From positions 1 through 56,906 of the forward strand of contig CABUZX010000008.1 in NCBI GenBank assembly GCA_902496185.1: DNA of 56,906 nucleotides, read 5' to 3'. The notes below the pieces were generated by a model. That model had not been told where the DNA came from, did not search any database, and saw only the letters and a program-made list of their open reading frames with translations. Positions 35,595 through 44,183 of this stretch are shown here, in pieces; positions within the stretch are counted from its first letter, which is position 1, and every line of letters starts with the position of its first letter. Both the position numbers and the translations under genes were made by a program. The stretch comes from an uncultured Subdoligranulum sp. GTDB taxonomy: Bacteria > Bacillota > Clostridia > Christensenellales > CAG-314.

Positions 35595-35849
35595 TTAAGA
35601 TTTTTTAGAACTATTTTTTATTTTGAAAGCCACATCCCCACACAACAAATCGGTATAACTGCAACTCAATCTATCAAAAATTTGATCATATACGGTAATA
35701 ACGAATACGTTGTTGTAAAATTCGCTTATTTCTCCGTCAAAATATACTATTTTGTTTCGTCCTTTATTGTATCTTACCGTCAATTGCTTACCCAAAAGGC
35801 TTTTTACCTTTTTTTTTGCGGTTTCAACGTCAATAGTCTTTTTTTGCAT
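35595..35849 (-). CDS. veg: Veg family protein
   Basis: An 84-residue protein with the Veg pattern: VETAKKKVKSLLGKQLTVRY, then GEISEFYNNVFVITV and SCSYTDLLCGDV. Veg is a small beta-barrel-like protein linked to biofilm gene control in Bacillus. It lies upstream of sipL on the same strand, and ispE is next, echoing the veg-ispE neighbourhood of Bacillus. Confidence 0.85.
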   Translation of the reverse strand: MQKKTIDVETAKKKVKSLLGKQLTVRYNKGRNKIVYFDGEISEFYNNVFVITVYDQIFDRLSCSYTDLLCGDVAFKIKNSSKKS

Positions 35850-36008
35850 TGTTTACCTCTTGACAAAAATTTACCAAAGATATTTTTGCCCGAAAAAGAT
35901 TTTTTAAACCTCTACCGCCATATAAACCCAAATTATGCAAATTGACAAAATTTTATTAAAAAATTTTTAATTTCGACCTTTAAAGTGATAATTCTTCCTT
36001 AACAAACA

Positions 36009-36034
36009 AAAACCCCGAAAATTTCGGGGTTTTA
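36009..36034. terminator. bidirectional intrinsic terminator
   Basis: CCCCGAAA (36013-36020) and TTTCGGGG (36022-36029), flanked by an A-run and a T-run, so it works on either strand. It follows the zinc-ribbon gene on the minus strand. Confidence 0.85.
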
Positions 36035-36057
36035 AAAATTGATGTTTTAATGATTTT

Positions 36058-36609
36058 TTACTTTTTTTTGCCAGCTAAAGTTTTGCGACGAGCTGGTTTG
36101 TCGTCTTCATCATCCTCGTCCTCTTCGTCGTCGTAATAATCGTCGTCTTCGTCTTCTTCGTCGTCGTAATAATCGTCGTCGTCGATATCAACGTAATCGA
36201 AGTCGTCTTCAATTTCGTCGTGAATGGTTTCGTATTCTTCTTCCTCTTCTTCCTCTTCTTCCTCTTCTTCCTGAAGTTCTTCCAAGGGGATTTCTATTTG
36301 TTCGTCTTCAAACTCTTCTGGATCGTCGTCCATATAATTACGCCATTCCTCGTCGTTGTCGTCAATGCTGTCGGCGTGGGATTTTGCCATTGCGCAAGCA
36401 TCGCACATTGACTCATCTAATCCGATATATACGCTTTTGCAAACAGGACAAAGTTTGGTCAATTCTTCCTCAACGTCGATATCGTCGTCCTCTAAAATAA
36501 GATTAGACTTCATACCCAATTCCGCCTTACATACGTCGCACAACTCTTGTCTGCTGTCAATATAGTTCAAATCACATCTAGGACATTTTATATATTTGAT
36601 TTTTGCCAT
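36058..36609 (-). CDS. double zinc-ribbon protein with long acidic region
   Basis: 183 residues, no named family. Two CxxC pairs form zinc ribbons: CPRCDLNY/CDVCKAEL (9-30) and CPVCKSVY/CDACAMAK (about 54-76). Then comes a strongly acidic stretch of Glu and Asp with a repeated YYDDEEDEDD unit (about 110-170), and a short basic end (ARRKTLAGKKK). A charge-balanced tail after zinc ribbons suggests binding to a basic partner such as a ribosomal or DNA-binding protein; that is inference. It is monocistronic. Confidence 0.7.
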   Translation of the reverse strand: MAKIKYIKCPRCDLNYIDSRQELCDVCKAELGMKSNLILEDDDIDVEEELTKLCPVCKSVYIGLDESMCDACAMAKSHADSIDDNDEEWRNYMDDDPEEFEDEQIEIPLEELQEEEEEEEEEEEEYETIHDEIEDDFDYVDIDDDDYYDDEEDEDDDYYDDEEDEDDEDDKPARRKTLAGKKK

Positions 36610-36795
36610 AATTTTCTCCGCTAAATTGCTATGGTATTATATAAACAATTTTACGATTTGTAAACTGTATTTGCTACATTTTTTTAAAAAAAATTGCGAA
36701 AACACCACAAAACCGTTTGTGAGAGTTTACGCAACTTGTAGCGTTGAGCATTTTTAATGTTTGCAATAACAAAAAAAGTATTCCACACCCAAAAA

Positions 36796-37998
36796 TTAAT
36801 CTAATTCCGCCTCAAAAATCACCCGTGTATCCAATGCAAGAGCTTGATTATTAACGTTGATTTTGATAATTCTACCACCTTTTAAATCGGTATCACCATA
36901 CGTACAATATCCGCAGGAAACACAGTTTGTCAACAAAACGTCATAATCGTTATAATACCCCTGATAATAATTTTGATGGTCGTGACCGGAAAAAGTTGCA
37001 ACGGTACTTTTTAACTCCAACATCTTTGCAAAAAGCCCCGTATCAAGGTCGCTACTAAAGACCTTTTCGTTATAACCGTTTTTTCCAAGCGGAGTGTCCT
37101 GCATCATAAGACGGCTTTGCAACAAGGGAATATGAAAAAATGCAAGGCTCGGCAAAACTTCGCCACCGTTTTTGTTAGCCATACCGTTGATATACCACTC
37201 GTACCAACTCACAGTCGACCTACTGATAGGAGCATAAAGTCCTTCCTCCGCGTCCGTACCCGAAGCGTTGCTATCCATAAATATCAGCGAACATTTGTCA
37301 ACGCCTTGGTTGTCGGTAATATTTACGGCATAATTGCCAAGACTATTGCCGTACTTGCCGTCGTCGTTAAGGTTTGTAGGACCTGCGTCAAACAAACAAT
37401 ATTTTGACTGCATCAAAAGTTCTGAAAGCACCGTTTCGTCAACGTAGCCCGTTTCGTCGTGATTACCAAAAACCAAACACCAAAAAATCTTGCGTTGCTT
37501 GCATATATCGTCAAAAAACGTAATGACTTTTTTTAGCGTCCTTTCGTTGTCCCAAGTAAAGACGGTATCCCCCGTCAATACTATAAGGTCGGGATCAGAA
37601 TACTCAATTAAACGGTTTGCCAAATCAAGAGTTTTGTTATCAAGCATACTTACGCCGTTGAGTATATGCATGTCCGACAATTGCAATATGCAAAATTCCC
37701 CGTTTTCGTCAGCGGAAATCGTTGAATAATTTTTGGAATCAAATTTATCCGTAGCGCTCCAAAAGTAGGTCGGCAAAACCGCCTTTTGTTTAAAAAGCGT
37801 AAAGCACAATAAATTAAACAAAACGAACCCAAAAGTAATAATCCCCACTATCAGCCACGCCATCCAACGCTTAAACTTGTAGGAGATGTTTTTAGCACCA
37901 ACGTTGGGTTGAATGGTTTGCGTGGTAAGGTCGTTTTGAAGCAATTGTTGGCTTGGGCTTGATTGCTCTATATGTAAATTTTGGTTATCATCTTTCAT
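36796..37998 (-). CDS. membrane-anchored metallophosphoesterase
   Basis: About 400 residues. One membrane helix (WMAWLIVGIITFGFVLFNLL) is followed by a calcineurin-like phosphoesterase domain with LSDMHIL, LTGDTVF, FGNHDE, FFHIPLLQS and FSGHDHQN, so all metal-site motifs are present. The catalytic domain is predicted outside the membrane. The substrate is unknown. I start at the ATG at 37998; the ATG at 38019 lies upstream of the -10 box. No Shine-Dalgarno is seen. Confidence 0.85.
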   Translation of the reverse strand: MKDDNQNLHIEQSSPSQQLLQNDLTTQTIQPNVGAKNISYKFKRWMAWLIVGIITFGFVLFNLLCFTLFKQKAVLPTYFWSATDKFDSKNYSTISADENGEFCILQLSDMHILNGVSMLDNKTLDLANRLIEYSDPDLIVLTGDTVFTWDNERTLKKVITFFDDICKQRKIFWCLVFGNHDETGYVDETVLSELLMQSKYCLFDAGPTNLNDDGKYGNSLGNYAVNITDNQGVDKCSLIFMDSNASGTDAEEGLYAPISRSTVSWYEWYINGMANKNGGEVLPSLAFFHIPLLQSRLMMQDTPLGKNGYNEKVFSSDLDTGLFAKMLELKSTVATFSGHDHQNYYQGYYNDYDVLLTNCVSCGYCTYGDTDLKGGRIIKINVNNQALALDTRVIFEAELD

Positions 37999-38007
37999 AT
38001 TGATATT

Positions 38008-38036
38008 ATTATACAACATAAATCCGCTAATAGCAA
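38008..38036 (-). promoter_or_regulatory. phosphoesterase promoter, near-leaderless
   Basis: TTGCTA (38036-38031), 17 bases, TATAAT (38013-38008), with 9 bases to the ATG at 37998. Confidence 0.7.
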
Positions 38037-38137
38037 CACTAAAAGAGTATTTTTAACAGGAAATATCGTTTTTGTGGCGTATTGATGATTTTTATCGTCG
38101 GCTTGGGCAATAATCACAAAAATCACTTTAAATTTTA

Positions 38138-38166
38138 TTGCAAAAAAAGCGGACTTATGGTATTAT
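38138..38166 (+). promoter_or_regulatory. promoter of nfeD-SPFH
   Basis: TTGCAA (38138-38143), 17 bases, TATTAT (38161-38166). It is followed by AAAGGAGG and the nfeD ATG at 38188. Confidence 0.7.
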
Positions 38167-38187
38167 TGATTAAAGGAGGACACTGTT

Positions 38188-38640
38188 ATGACTTGGATAT
38201 GGTTAGGCGTTACGCTATTAGCAATAGTTGCAGAGCTGTTTACGACGGAACTGATTTCCATCTGGTTTGTCGGCGGTGGTATCGTTGCAATTATCCTTAG
38301 CTTTTTTGAAGGTATCGGTTGGCAATGGCAACTCTTGGCGTTTGTGTTGGTCACAGCGCTACTTATTACCTTGCTACGCCCCGTTGTAAAAAAATATTTT
38401 ACCAAAAACAACGACGGCAACACAAATATCGAAGCACTCAAATCCCAGAAAGTCCGCATGCTGTCTGCTGCGACTTTTGACCAATTGGGTACTGTAAAAA
38501 TCAACGGTATAGTTTGGTCGGTAAAGTCTCAGAACGGCGAAACTCTGGAGGAAGGCTCCATTGTGAAAATCGTGGAAATTTCCGGAACAAAACTTATCGT
38601 AAAAAAGTGCGACGACTCCACCTCTACTACGGTCAGCTAA
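38188..38640 (+). CDS. NfeD-family membrane protein
   Basis: A 150-residue short NfeD. Two to three membrane helices (residues 1-70, with WFVGGGIVAIILSFF) precede a C-terminal OB-fold (about 90-145: GTVKINGIVWSVKSQNGETLEEGSIVKIVEISGTKLIV). NfeD proteins pair with SPFH/stomatin proteins in membrane microdomains; the partner gene follows 59 bases later. Confidence 0.92.
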   Translation: MTWIWLGVTLLAIVAELFTTELISIWFVGGGIVAIILSFFEGIGWQWQLLAFVLVTALLITLLRPVVKKYFTKNNDGNTNIEALKSQKVRMLSAATFDQLGTVKINGIVWSVKSQNGETLEEGSIVKIVEISGTKLIVKKCDDSTSTTVS

Positions 38641-38699
38641 AGCAACTTATTTAATTAAAAATCAAAACAAAAAATAAAAAAATACAAGGAGGCAATTTT

Positions 38700-39626
38700 A
38701 TGTATATGTTATTAATGGCAGCCGGTACTTTACCCGGTTGGGCAGTTTTTCTTATCATAGTCGGTGTATTGGCTTTGGTATTACTCTTTTCTTCTATAAG
38801 AATCGTACGTCAATCTACAGCAGTTGTAGTTGAAAGATTGGGCACCTATCGCACCACTCTTTTTGGTGGTTTTCATATGATTTTGCCATTTTTTGATAAA
38901 TGCAAACCATACACCAACTTAAAAGAACAGGTATTAGACTTTAAACCGCAACCCGTTATCACAAAGGACAACGTCACAATGCAGATAGACACCGTCGTAT
39001 ATATTCAGGTTACCGACCCCAAATTGTACGAATACGGCGTAGAAAGACCGTTGTTTGCTATCGAAAACCTTACGGCAACCACTTTGCGTAATATCGTCGG
39101 CGAGCTAGAATTGGACGAAACCCTTACAAGCCGTGATACGGTAAACTCAAAAATGCGCATTATTCTTGATGAAGCAACCGACCCTTGGGGTATCAAGGTC
39201 AACCGTGTGGAGCTTAAAAACATTTTGCCACCGAGAGATATTCAAGACGCTATGGAAAAACAAATGCGCGCCGAGCGTGAACGCCGTGAACAAATCCTCA
39301 AGGCGGAAGGCGAAAAGAAATCCACTATTCTTGTTGCTGAAGGCAAAAAGGAAGCTGCTATTCTTGACGCTCAGGCGGAAAAAGAAGCTAATATTCTCCG
39401 CGCGGAAGGTCAAAAAGCAGCCCTTATCGCACAAGCGGAAGGTAACGCAAGGGCAATCGAACTCATAAACAACGCCAACCCCAACGCAGCTTACGTCACT
39501 TTGCAAGGTTATGAAGCTCTCAAGGTTGTTGCTCAAGGTGAAAGTACAAAAATTATCGTACCGAGCGAATTGCAAAACGTTTCAGGTTTACTTGCTTCCG
39601 TCTCTGAAGTCATTAAGGAAAAATAA
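38700..39626 (+). CDS. SPFH/stomatin-like membrane protein (QmcA type)
   Basis: 308 residues with an N-terminal membrane helix (about 12-32), an SPFH domain (RQSTAVVVERLGTYRTTL, PRDIQDAMEKQMRAERERRE) and an Ala/Glu-rich coiled coil with repeated ILxAEGxKxA units (about 200-255). It scaffolds membrane microdomains. AAGGAGG precedes the start. Both genes share the upstream promoter. Confidence 0.92.
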   Translation: MYMLLMAAGTLPGWAVFLIIVGVLALVLLFSSIRIVRQSTAVVVERLGTYRTTLFGGFHMILPFFDKCKPYTNLKEQVLDFKPQPVITKDNVTMQIDTVVYIQVTDPKLYEYGVERPLFAIENLTATTLRNIVGELELDETLTSRDTVNSKMRIILDEATDPWGIKVNRVELKNILPPRDIQDAMEKQMRAERERREQILKAEGEKKSTILVAEGKKEAAILDAQAEKEANILRAEGQKAALIAQAEGNARAIELINNANPNAAYVTLQGYEALKVVAQGESTKIIVPSELQNVSGLLASVSEVIKEK

Positions 39627-39648
39627 TTTTCCTATAACAAAAAAACAA

Positions 39649-39684
39649 AATACCGTCAAACACTTTGGATTGGCGGTATTTTTT
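39649..39684 (+). terminator. terminator of nfeD-SPFH
   Basis: AATACCG (39649-39655) pairs with CGGTATT (39674-39680), then a T-run. Its 3' arm overlaps the queH promoter spacer. Confidence 0.65.
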
Positions 39685-39692
39685 GTTATAAT
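39665..39692 (+). promoter_or_regulatory. queH promoter giving a leaderless mRNA
   Basis: TTGGAT (39665-39670), 16 bases, TATAAT (39687-39692), then six bases to the ATG (39699). No Shine-Dalgarno is present. Confidence 0.65.
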
Positions 39693-39698
39693 CATATT

Positions 39699-40319
39699 AT
39701 GAAACAAAAAATAAATTATCAGACGCTTTACGACGAGTTAGTACTTAAACTCAAATCAGAGGGTAATACCCCCACTCTACTGTTGCATTGTTGTTGCGCG
39801 CCCTGCGCAAGCCATTGTTTGACGCTATTAACAAAAAACTTTGACGTAAGCACTTATTTTTTTAATCCAAACATCTTTCCCGAAGAGGAATATTTCCGTC
39901 GAGAACAAGAGTTGCAACGCCTTACAAAACAATTGCCTTTGGACAGCCCCGTAAGGACTGTTTTGGCAAAATATCAACCTCAAGATTTTTTTAATATCGC
40001 CACAGGGCTTGAAAGCGCTCCAGAGGGCGGAAAAAGATGTCGCGAGTGTTTTTACCACCGCCTCAAACACACGGCGGAGACGGCGCGTCAAAATGGCTTT
40101 GAATACTTTTGCACCACCCTCACGATAAGCCCGCTAAAGAACGCGCAACTCATCAACGAAATAGGTCAACAAGTCGCGCAAGAAGAAGGAGTCAAGTGGT
40201 TACCCACAGACTTTAAAAAACAAGACGGATATTTGCACAGCATCAAACTCTCCAATCAATACGGACTGTACCGCCAAGATTATTGCGGTTGTGTCTTTTC
40301 TAAACAGCAAAAACAATAA
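39699..40319 (+). CDS. queH: epoxyqueuosine reductase QueH
   Basis: A 206-residue QueH-type enzyme, catalysing the last step of queuosine synthesis in tRNA. LLLHCCCAPCASHCL (about 27-41) and C-terminal CGC-type cysteines (YRQDYCGCVFS) bind the metal and Fe-S cofactors. RCRECFYHRL and FCTTLTISPLKN are further family motifs. It is unrelated in sequence to QueG. It is monocistronic. Confidence 0.95.
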   Translation: MKQKINYQTLYDELVLKLKSEGNTPTLLLHCCCAPCASHCLTLLTKNFDVSTYFFNPNIFPEEEYFRREQELQRLTKQLPLDSPVRTVLAKYQPQDFFNIATGLESAPEGGKRCRECFYHRLKHTAETARQNGFEYFCTTLTISPLKNAQLINEIGQQVAQEEGVKWLPTDFKKQDGYLHSIKLSNQYGLYRQDYCGCVFSKQQKQ

Positions 40320-40343
40320 GCTTGAATATATATTGCCAATTTA

Positions 40344-40387
40344 CAATCAAAAAAACACGAGAAGTTTTTCTCGTGTTTTTTTGATTG
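40344..40387. terminator. bidirectional terminator between queH and gdhA
   Basis: A perfect 19-bp stem (40344-40362 with 40369-40387) with a 6-base loop. A- and T-runs inside the arms let it end transcripts from both convergent genes. Confidence 0.95.
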
Positions 40388-40407
40388 TATTTGTTTTTTA
40401 TTGATAA

Positions 40408-41760
40408 TTACACAATACCTTGTGCGATCATAGCTTCTGCAACCTTCTTGAAACCTGCGAGGTTTGCGCCTTGTACGAGGTTGTATTCTTTAATGTCGCA
40501 TGCTGCCAAAGCGTCAACGATTTGTTGGTGAATATTAGCCATGATGCCCTTGAGTTTTTCGTCAACTTCTTCTCTAGACCATGCAAGTCTTTCGCTGTTT
40601 TGAGACATTTCCAAACCGGAAACAGCTACGCCACCTGCGTTAACAGCCTTGCTCGGGCATACGAGAACGCCGTTTTCTTGAAGATATTCCATAGCCTCGT
40701 TGGTTGTAGGCATATTTGCAACTTCGTTAAGAATCTTAACGCCCATCTTTACCATTTCTTTTGCATCTTCAATCAAAATTTCGTTTTGACGTGCGCAAGG
40801 CATATAAACGTCAGCCTTTACGTTACCCCACGGTTTTTTACCTTCGTGGAATTCATAACCGAACTTGTCAGCAAACATCTTTACGATATTTTTACGGCTT
40901 GCTTGCATTTCGAGCATATAAGGAATTTCTTCCATTTTGATACCGTTGGGGATATATACGTATCCGTCAGGACCGGACAATGTCAAAACTTTACCGCCGA
41001 GTTCCGTAATCTTAAGGGTTGCGCCCCATGCTACGTTACCGAAACCGGAAATGCAGAAAGTCTTACCTTTAATATCTTGACCAAGGTGTTTCAATACGTT
41101 TACGAGGAAGTAAGTTGCACCAAAACCAGTTGCTTCGGGTCTAATCAAGCTACCACCGTAGGACAAACCCTTACCGGTGAGAACGCCGTTTTCATAAGCG
41201 TTTTTGATACGTTTGTATTGACCAAACATATAGCCGATTTCTCTTGCGCCAACACCCATGTCGCCTGCAGGAACGTCCAAATCCGGACCGATATGACGAT
41301 AAAGTTCCGTCATAAGGCTTTGGCAGAAACGCATAATTTCGCCATCACTCTTACCTGTGGGGTCAAAGTCACTACCGCCTTTACCACCGCCCATCGGCAA
41401 AGAAGTAAGACTGTTTTTGAAAGTTTGTTCAAATCCCAAGAACTTGATGATGCTCAAGTTTACGTCTTTTTGGAAACGCATACCACCCTTGTAAGGTCCG
41501 ATTGCGCCGTTAAATTGTACGCGATAACCACGGTTTACGTGAGGTTGACCTTGGTCGTCTACCCATGGTATTCTAAACATAATTTGACGTTCAGGCTCTA
41601 CCATACGTTCCAAAATTGCGTTCTTACGATACAATTCTTCATTTTTAGCGATAATTGGTTCGAGAGACGTCAAAACTTCGGTAACGGTTTGCATAAACTC
41701 AGGTTGACCGGGGTTTTTGGCTGCGGTTGCTTCAATAACTTCTTTAATGTAGCTATTCAT
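40408..41760 (-). CDS. gdhA: NADP-type glutamate dehydrogenase
   Basis: A 450-residue hexameric-type enzyme making glutamate from 2-oxoglutarate and ammonia. Substrate-site motifs are GPYKGGMRFQ, PMGGGKGGSDFDP (with the catalytic Lys) and DVPAGDMGVG. The Rossmann entry is GFGNVAWGA. Length and the MGGGKGGSDF motif fit the NADP-dependent small-subunit class; cofactor preference is inferred. GGAGG precedes the ATG. Confidence 0.95.
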   Translation of the reverse strand: MNSYIKEVIEATAAKNPGQPEFMQTVTEVLTSLEPIIAKNEELYRKNAILERMVEPERQIMFRIPWVDDQGQPHVNRGYRVQFNGAIGPYKGGMRFQKDVNLSIIKFLGFEQTFKNSLTSLPMGGGKGGSDFDPTGKSDGEIMRFCQSLMTELYRHIGPDLDVPAGDMGVGAREIGYMFGQYKRIKNAYENGVLTGKGLSYGGSLIRPEATGFGATYFLVNVLKHLGQDIKGKTFCISGFGNVAWGATLKITELGGKVLTLSGPDGYVYIPNGIKMEEIPYMLEMQASRKNIVKMFADKFGYEFHEGKKPWGNVKADVYMPCARQNEILIEDAKEMVKMGVKILNEVANMPTTNEAMEYLQENGVLVCPSKAVNAGGVAVSGLEMSQNSERLAWSREEVDEKLKGIMANIHQQIVDALAACDIKEYNLVQGANLAGFKKVAEAMIAQGIV

Positions 41761-41809
41761 AAAATTTCCTCCACATTTTAAGGGCGTTTTGCCCCATTTG
41801 TTCGCCTCA

Positions 41810-41838
41810 ATTATAGATTTTTGTTTTCATATTGTCAA
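41810..41838 (-). promoter_or_regulatory. gdhA promoter (full consensus)
   Basis: TTGACA (41838-41833), 17 bases, TATAAT (41815-41810), with about 45 bases of leader. The match is perfect at both boxes and fits a highly expressed gene. Confidence 0.9.
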
Positions 41839-41929
41839 GCGAAAACCAACATTTTTCGTAGGATATTTTTTCTCTTCAAAAAATTGCTTTTCGAGCAATT
41901 TTGCCACAAACCCCACGTAGCGCAAAAAC

Positions 41930-41958
41930 TTGACAAAATTACTTTTTTTGGTTATAAT
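41930..41958 (+). promoter_or_regulatory. promoter of the downstream membrane protein (full consensus)
   Basis: TTGACA (41930-41935), 17 bases, TATAAT (41953-41958). It is followed by a leader of about 108 bases carrying an 18-codon ORF (42019-42075) whose stop overlaps the next start as ATGA. Confidence 0.85.
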
Positions 41959-42072
41959 TAATTTAAAGACGTTTTGTATAAGGTGTAATTATTTATATAA
42001 GCAAAAAATAAAAACACTAATGAAAAACCGCCCTGACGTTAAACTCGACGTCACCGCGACTAAACTTGTATT

Positions 42073-42951
42073 ATGAACAAATTTAAACCTACGACAAATA
42101 TTTTGAGTGGTATTTTGCAACTTTTTTACGGATTTGCGTTGATTGTAGCATCCTTTTTGTTGCTCGTAAAATGGTTTTTTAACAACGCATTTGACAGCTT
42201 TTTGCCCGCGTTTTTTGACAAAATCACCACTCTCTTTGGCGGAAATCAACTATTTGCAAAATTACTTACGCCTATCTTCGGTATCGCCACAGGCGGACTT
42301 ATTCTTTTTTTGGGATTTTGCCTCTTAAAGACACCTTTAGACAAAAACAACGACAATTACAAGCCAAAAGTAATATCCGTCTTTTTTTCGGCAGTACTCA
42401 ATACCTTTTTGGCTTTTGTAATAGGTTTAGGACTTACTGCAGACCAAGCGACAAAATCCTTTGCAATAATTTCTACCATTATATTGGGGATAATTGCACT
42501 GTCGCAATTCCTATCCGTTTTTTATAAAGACAAAACTGCAAAAACGGACAATATTACCGAAAACAAACCTTCTTCAACCGACGAAGCCACACAAAAAACA
42601 CAGTCAACTATGATGGACGTCAAAGATTTTAAACAACGCTGTACCGAACTTTTTCGTTTAGCCAAGCGCAACAGTATTTCTCAAGACGATTTTGACGCCT
42701 GTATGCGCGAATTAATGCTTCTACCCGTAGAAAAACCCTTTGACTTCAAAATAAAGCATTTAAACAAATTTACTACCAACGGTTTGTTGACTTCCGCAAT
42801 GATTTCGACTCTAATTTGTGATGCAACGGTGTCTTACAACACTTCTCCGCTAAAAAAACGAATTCGCTACCTTGAGTTAATGCGCGCAAAAGGACTTGTG
42901 TTTGAGCAGGACTACTCTCGTTCGTTGCGCTTGTTGATGTCTTATTCTTAA
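42073..42951 (+). CDS. membrane protein of unknown function with a SHOCT-like C-terminal segment
   Basis: 292 residues, not recognised. Four hydrophobic segments lie in the first 160 residues (LQLFYGFALIVASFLLLVKW; IFGIATGGLILFLGF; VFFSAVLNTFLAFVIGLGL; IISTIILGIIALSQFLSVF). A soluble C-terminal part holds KQRCTELFRLAKRNSISQDDFDACMRELM and, later, IRYLELMRAKGLVFEQDYSRSL, both like SHOCT-type short helical modules. No Shine-Dalgarno precedes the ATG. Translation may be coupled to the small upstream ORF. Confidence 0.7.
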   Translation: MNKFKPTTNILSGILQLFYGFALIVASFLLLVKWFFNNAFDSFLPAFFDKITTLFGGNQLFAKLLTPIFGIATGGLILFLGFCLLKTPLDKNNDNYKPKVISVFFSAVLNTFLAFVIGLGLTADQATKSFAIISTIILGIIALSQFLSVFYKDKTAKTDNITENKPSSTDEATQKTQSTMMDVKDFKQRCTELFRLAKRNSISQDDFDACMRELMLLPVEKPFDFKIKHLNKFTTNGLLTSAMISTLICDATVSYNTSPLKKRIRYLELMRAKGLVFEQDYSRSLRLLMSYS

Positions 42952-42965
42952 TTAATTAAAAACGT

Positions 42966-42997
42966 AAAAATTCCGACACCAACGTGTCGGAATTTTT
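42966..42997. terminator. bidirectional terminator
   Basis: A perfect 14-bp stem (42966-42979 with 42984-42997) and a 4-base loop. The arms begin and end in A5 and T5. It serves the convergent genes at 42951 and 43023. Confidence 0.95.
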
Positions 42998-43022
42998 GTA
43001 CTCAAAATAAATTTGCCCTAAA

Positions 43023-43241
43023 TTAAACAAACAAAAGTCTGCCCGTAAAAATAACGGTAATAAGGTCAAGAATCCAAAAAATATTAAATCCCAAAATCAA
43101 TCTTACTATTACCCACAGCCAACTCTTGTTGCGAGCAGCTGTAAGTACCCCACAAATCCAGCTCGTGATTGGAATAATAGCCAATATCAGACTAATTAAA
43201 CCACCAAAACCGAAATAAGCTCTCGAATCTTTTTTTGCCAT
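43023..43241 (-). CDS. small two-helix membrane protein
   Basis: 72 residues with two hydrophobic segments (FGGLISLILAIIPITSWICGVL and LWVIVRLILGFNIFWILDLITVIF). No named family. AGGAGG lies before the ATG. It is 34 bases downstream of the HIT gene on the same strand, so it may be cotranscribed with it. Confidence 0.7.
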   Translation of the reverse strand: MAKKDSRAYFGFGGLISLILAIIPITSWICGVLTAARNKSWLWVIVRLILGFNIFWILDLITVIFTGRLLFV

Positions 43242-43274
43242 AAAAGTTACCTCCTAAATATTTTATATTGTTTT

Positions 43275-43685
43275 TTATTTATTTAACGTTAGTTTTTGCG
43301 CTATTTCGCCCAGATTCATATTTTCGTCACCGTCGCCTAACGGCCACAAATCCAACCCGTCGTCAACTTTGCGCGGAATTATATGAACGTGAAGATGAAA
43401 AACCGTTTGTTGAGCGCTTTCACCGCTTGCGTTTATAAGATTAACTCCGCTAAAACCGCAATTTTCTACAAAATGACGCGAGATTTTTTTGACCGCCAAC
43501 GCCACCGCAGAAAGATACTCGTCGTCACAATCCAAAACGTTGACGAAATGCTTTTTGGGGATAACTAACGTATGCCCTACCGTGTCACGCTTGATGTCTA
43601 AAAAAGCATAAACCTTGTCGTCTTCATAAATCTTGTAAGAAGGAATTTCCCCCTTGATGATTTTGCAAAAAATACAATCGTCCAT
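43275..43685 (-). CDS. HIT-family nucleotide hydrolase (HinT-like)
   Basis: 136 residues. It opens with DDCIFCKIIKGEIPSYKIYE and carries the catalytic histidine triad HLHVHIIPR near the C-terminus. HinT-type proteins hydrolyse AMP-lysine-like phosphoramidates. I start at the ATG at 43685, after GGAGC; an in-frame start 9 codons upstream would place the ribosome site inside the gene. Confidence 0.93.
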   Translation of the reverse strand: MDDCIFCKIIKGEIPSYKIYEDDKVYAFLDIKRDTVGHTLVIPKKHFVNVLDCDDEYLSAVALAVKKISRHFVENCGFSGVNLINASGESAQQTVFHLHVHIIPRKVDDGLDLWPLGDGDENMNLGEIAQKLTLNK

Positions 43686-43842
43686 ATTTGCTCCTTTTTT
43701 TAATTGTACCATAGACCAAAAAAAAATTCAATACTTATACAAAAAATTAACAACAAAAAAATAAAGTTTTTGTAAAAATATTTACTAAAAAAAATTTTAA
43801 ATGGCTTGATAAAAACAAAAATATATGTTATTATCTTTGCAT

Positions 43843-43926
43843 GCGGTCATGGCGAAACTGGCAGACGCGATAGACTTAGGATCTATTGTCCTCGACGTGG
43901 GGGTTCAAGTCCTCTTGACCGCACCA
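43843..43926 (+). tRNA. tRNA-Leu (anticodon UAG)
   Basis: The acceptor stem GCGGTCA pairs with TGACCGC, with CCA encoded at 43924-43926. The anticodon loop is CTTAGGA (anticodon TAG), there is a long class II variable arm, and the T-loop is GTTCAAG. A second mobile element begins within about 100 bases, so its 3' flank is a natural candidate for an integration site, though no repeat of the tRNA end was seen. Confidence 0.95.
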
Positions 43927-44018
43927 AGTCTTAATAGCTTGAACTTCTTTACTATAAAAAAGACGTTCGGGCTATTTTGCTATATTGAGGAATTTAAAAA
44001 TTTCCATAAATGAAAATA

Positions 44019-44050
44019 GAGCCGATAGAGCGTGATTGCTCTATCGGCTC
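44019..44050. terminator. strong hairpin after tRNA-Leu
   Basis: A perfect 13-bp stem (44019-44031 with 44038-44050) and a 6-base loop. The T-run is weak on both strands. It may end tRNA or element transcription, and it lies near the left boundary of the second element. Confidence 0.6.
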
Positions 44051-44183
44051 TGCCGTTATTTGTAGGTTTATTATCTTCGGCTCAACCTAAAAATTTACTA
44101 TACTAAACACTTATATACCGCACGTTTTCGGCGGTTTCCTATCTGCCGTCATATCTTTTTTAGACGGTCAATCCCTGTACTGT

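Noticed and set aside
40420..41781. 453-codon plus-strand frame opposite gdhA
   Set aside because: It mirrors the strongly conserved glutamate dehydrogenase frame and has a Cys/Phe-rich composition with no family match; it is a shadow.
43900..43926. tRNA-Leu 3' end as attachment site of the second island
   Set aside because: No second copy of the tRNA end was seen within the window, and large serine recombinases usually do not use tRNA ends; kept only as a possibility.
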